Shown: one piece after another, positions 40,970-42,655 of the stretch | Numbering within the stretch: the stretch's first letter is position 1 | How the letters are laid out: the number at the start of each line of letters is the position of its first letter | Assembly (NCBI GenBank): GCA_903905505.1 | Contig: CAIVGL010000028.1 | Location: forward strand, 1-42,655 | From: an uncultured Bacteroidia bacterium | GTDB lineage: Bacteria; Bacteroidota; Bacteroidia; Bacteroidales; Prolixibacteraceae | Direction: 5' to 3' | DNA length: 42,655 bases | Translations under genes and position numbers: made by a program | The notes under the pieces: model-generated | The model's input: the letters and a program-made list of their open reading frames with translations, nothing else | The model's database searches: none | Told to the model about the DNA's origin: nothing

Positions 40970-41005
40970 GTTTTTGTTAAAATATGTTAATATTTTAACA
41001 AAAAC
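40970..41005. repeat. 16-bp perfect inverted repeat, possible operator of exbBD
   Basis: GTTTTTGTTAAAATAT (40970-40985) and its exact reverse complement (40990-41005) flank a GTTA spacer. The motif GTTAA occurs twice in direct orientation within it. There is no GC core or T run suited to a terminator, and it lies 175 bp past the tonB stop. It is centred about 75 bp upstream of the predicted exbB transcription start. Confidence 0.7.
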
Positions 41006-41023
41006 TCATTTTTGTACGGCCCT

Positions 41024-41056
41024 TCTGATGCGAATTGAATTGGATTATTAATTTTG
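41024..41056 (+). promoter_or_regulatory. Candidate exbB promoter
   Basis: TCTG (41024-41027; one mismatch from TTTG) and TAATTTTG (41049-41056; full TAnnTTTG match) are 21 bp apart. The predicted start is near 41062. Confidence 0.5.
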
Positions 41057-41338
41057 TCAACGATTTAAAAAAATTGATCGCTTTCAAACTAAAACTTATC
41101 GAGTAACCGTTCTTGTTTTCCAGTGGATGAAATTTTAATTGCATCTCTAAAATAAGTTCCGAATGCTTGACAATCGATTTTTTTAAATTACCGTTAATTT
41201 TTAAGATTAAGTTACATTAAAGATCTTTCTGAATTTTTAATACAGATATGGTGTTTTTGTTTCGTTTTTTTTATTAATGTTGTATGTTTTCTAAACAGAT
41301 CTTAAACTATCATTTAAACAATTAGTAATCATTAGAGT

Positions 41339-42142
41339 ATGAAATCACAAACTGGATTTTTAAAATTTCAAAAGGTATTTTCGATGTCGGTTATTCCCGT
41401 TTCGCTTGTCGTTGCGATACTTGTGTTTAATTTGATAATGGGTGCCTCTGGCAATTTCCAAGGGAATAATAGTGCTAACGCTCCTATCCCAGGTAATTTT
41501 TTAGGTTTAATCTATAAAGGTGGAATGATTGTTCCAATCATCATGACTTTGTTATTGACTGTTATTTCTTTTTCTTTAGAGCGTTTCTTAACCATCAATA
41601 AAGCAGGTGGTAAAGGATCTGCAGTGGAATTTGTTGAAAAAATCAAAGGTTCTCTTGCGAAGAATGATATCAGCGGTGCAATTGTTGAATGTGATCGTTT
41701 CGAAGGTTCAATCGCGAGTGTATCTAAAGCGGCATTATTGAAATATCAGCAGTTAGATAAAGACAACTCGATGACTAAGGAGCAAAAGCTATTAGATATT
41801 ACGAAAAATATCGAAGAGGCTACCTCACTTGAGCTTCCTAGCTTAGAGCAGAATCTTCCGATCTTAGCTACGATCTCTTCGGTGGCTACTATGATGGGAC
41901 TATTAGGAACTGTAATTGGTATGATCCGTTCATTTGCTGCGATGGCGAATGCAGGTGCTCCTGACTCGGTTGCCTTGTCAACAGGTATTTCTGAAGCGCT
42001 TATCAACACGGCATTTGGTATTGGTACTGGTGCTCTTGCTGTTGTGATGTATAACTATTTCACTACGAAAATCGATAAGTTAACCTATTCAATTGATGAG
42101 GCTGGTTATAGCATCGTACAAACATTTGCATCTAAGCACTAA
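41339..42142 (+). CDS. exbB: ExbB/TolQ/MotA-type proton channel protein
   Basis: A 267-residue inner-membrane protein that forms the proton channel of the TonB energy system with ExbD. Predicted helices lie at about 14-36, 58-80 (GGMIVPIIMTLLLTVISFSL), 172-198 (ILATISSVATMMGLLGTVIG) and 217-242. The last two contain the family signature LLGTVIGMIRSFAAM and the small-residue-rich FGIGTGALAVVMYNYF. The extra first helix before the usual three is typical of Bacteroidota ExbB. exbD follows 25 bp downstream on the same strand, so the two form an operon. Confidence 0.94.
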   Translation: MKSQTGFLKFQKVFSMSVIPVSLVVAILVFNLIMGASGNFQGNNSANAPIPGNFLGLIYKGGMIVPIIMTLLLTVISFSLERFLTINKAGGKGSAVEFVEKIKGSLAKNDISGAIVECDRFEGSIASVSKAALLKYQQLDKDNSMTKEQKLLDITKNIEEATSLELPSLEQNLPILATISSVATMMGLLGTVIGMIRSFAAMANAGAPDSVALSTGISEALINTAFGIGTGALAVVMYNYFTTKIDKLTYSIDEAGYSIVQTFASKH

Positions 42143-42167
42143 GCTAATTGTATTATAATTTATAATT

Positions 42168-42655
42168 ATGCCAAAAGTAAAAATCAAAAGGAAGAGCACA
42201 GCTATTGATATGACCGCGATGTGTGATGTTGCGTTCTTATTGCTGACCTTCTTTATGCTTACCTCTAACTTTACTCAAAAAGAGCCCGTTATGGTGAGCA
42301 CACCAGCCTCTATATCAGAGATCAAACTTCCAGAACGGAATGTTATCTCTATTCTTGTAGATGCGAAGGGTAAAGTCTTCTTTGGAGCTGATGGACAAGA
42401 CAATAGAATCCAGATGCTTACTAAAATGGGAGCTGCCTATAATGTAACTTTTACTGCTGCCGAATTAAAAGAGTTTAGTCTGATCAATAAATTTGGAGTT
42501 CCAATTACGATGATGAAATCGTACTTGGCTTTGAAAACCGAAGAGCGTGATTTACCTCAAAATGTCCTTGGCATACCTTGTGATTCATTAGACAATCAGT
42601 TTAAATCATGGGTGAGTGTTGCTAAGACCGTTAATGCTGAGTATCGAATCGCAAT
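42168..42655 (+). CDS. exbD: ExbD/TolR family biopolymer transport protein, 3' end outside the window
   Basis: The gene starts at the ATG at 42168 and is open to the right edge, giving 162 complete codons. After a basic start (MPKVKIKRKSTAIDMTAMCD) comes the single TM helix with the catalytic aspartate D20 in DVAFLLLTFFMLTSNF, which carries protons together with ExbB. The periplasmic part follows. The sequence is typical of Bacteroidota ExbD. It is 25 bp downstream of exbB. A second exbD often follows in this phylum, but it is beyond the window. Confidence 0.93.
   Translation, partial: MPKVKIKRKSTAIDMTAMCDVAFLLLTFFMLTSNFTQKEPVMVSTPASISEIKLPERNVISILVDAKGKVFFGADGQDNRIQMLTKMGAAYNVTFTAAELKEFSLINKFGVPITMMKSYLALKTEERDLPQNVLGIPCDSLDNQFKSWVSVAKTVNAEYRIA

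Larger units (their letters stand above)
40796..41338. other. 543-bp intergenic region between tonB and exbB
   Basis: This region holds no convincing gene. It contains a 16-bp perfect inverted repeat (40970-41005) and a candidate exbB promoter (41024-41056). A second possible -7, TATGTTTT, lies at 41283-41290. No intrinsic terminator with a T run was seen after tonB. The leader of the exbB transcript would be about 277 nt, which is long for such a gene. Confidence 0.6.

Overview
The window looks like a core-chromosome segment of a Bacteroidota bacterium, probably Bacteroidia and perhaps near Marinilabiliales/Prolixibacteraceae (a placement from general gene character, not a phylogeny). Supporting signs are the TonB-ExbB-ExbD set with an IDMTAMCDVAF-type ExbD, DUF3078 and START-like proteins, a class-specific aconitase and malate dehydrogenase, moderate AT content, weak Shine-Dalgarno sequences, and many copies of the Bacteroidota promoter signature (TTTG, about 19-21 bp, TAnnTTTG). 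No tRNA, rRNA, CRISPR array, transposase, integrase or phage gene was seen.

Layout. 1-3090: a polysaccharide-degradation edge with a truncated GH78 alpha-L-rhamnosidase, a secreted S1 sulfatase and a divergent secreted TIM-barrel isomerase/epimerase. 3156-10340: a small hypothetical protein, an ABC-F ATPase, endonuclease III, a 55-residue 2[4Fe-4S] ferredoxin, a large FAD/Fe-S D-lactate-dehydrogenase-like enzyme and cysteine synthase. 10527-14955: a GNAT acetyltransferase, a same-strand trio (fatty acid desaturase, LigB/YgiD-type dioxygenase, NarL-type response regulator) and a DUF2235 alpha/beta hydrolase. 15032-19202: a DEAD-box RNA helicase and the ribosome-assembly GTPases era and der.

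19437-26753: a second carbohydrate-related patch with a GH95-like DUF5703 protein and a sialate O-acetylesterase-type enzyme in convergence, then a DUF3078 outer-membrane-like protein, a START-like protein and a GNAT. 26796-33885: pheT, an acidic small protein, a pRiA4b ORF-3-like protein with miaA, and aconitase. 34039-39679: a lone MacB-type permease, an RsuA/RluB pseudouridine synthase with a long basic N-terminal extension, a GlmM/phosphomannomutase-type enzyme, malate dehydrogenase and a retropepsin-like protein. 39989-42655: tonB, a 543-bp intergenic region, exbB and the start of exbD.

How it fits together. era/der, the DEAD-box helicase, ABC-F, pheT, miaA and the pseudouridine synthase all serve translation or ribosome biogenesis. 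Aconitase, malate dehydrogenase, the lactate-dehydrogenase-like enzyme and ferredoxin belong to central and redox metabolism. TonB/ExbB/ExbD energise outer-membrane uptake, on which glycan degraders such as the rhamnosidase, sulfatase and esterase normally depend, although no SusC/SusD pair is present here.

I found no convincing new multi-gene defence or biosynthetic system. The most interesting material is in the non-coding DNA and in a few orphan proteins: a 16-bp perfect inverted repeat just upstream of a candidate exbB promoter, several hairpins with 17-20 bp perfect stems at gene ends, overlapping divergent -7 elements at 23.8 kb, an 8-C tract inside tonB, and a cytosolic-looking retropepsin-like protein.
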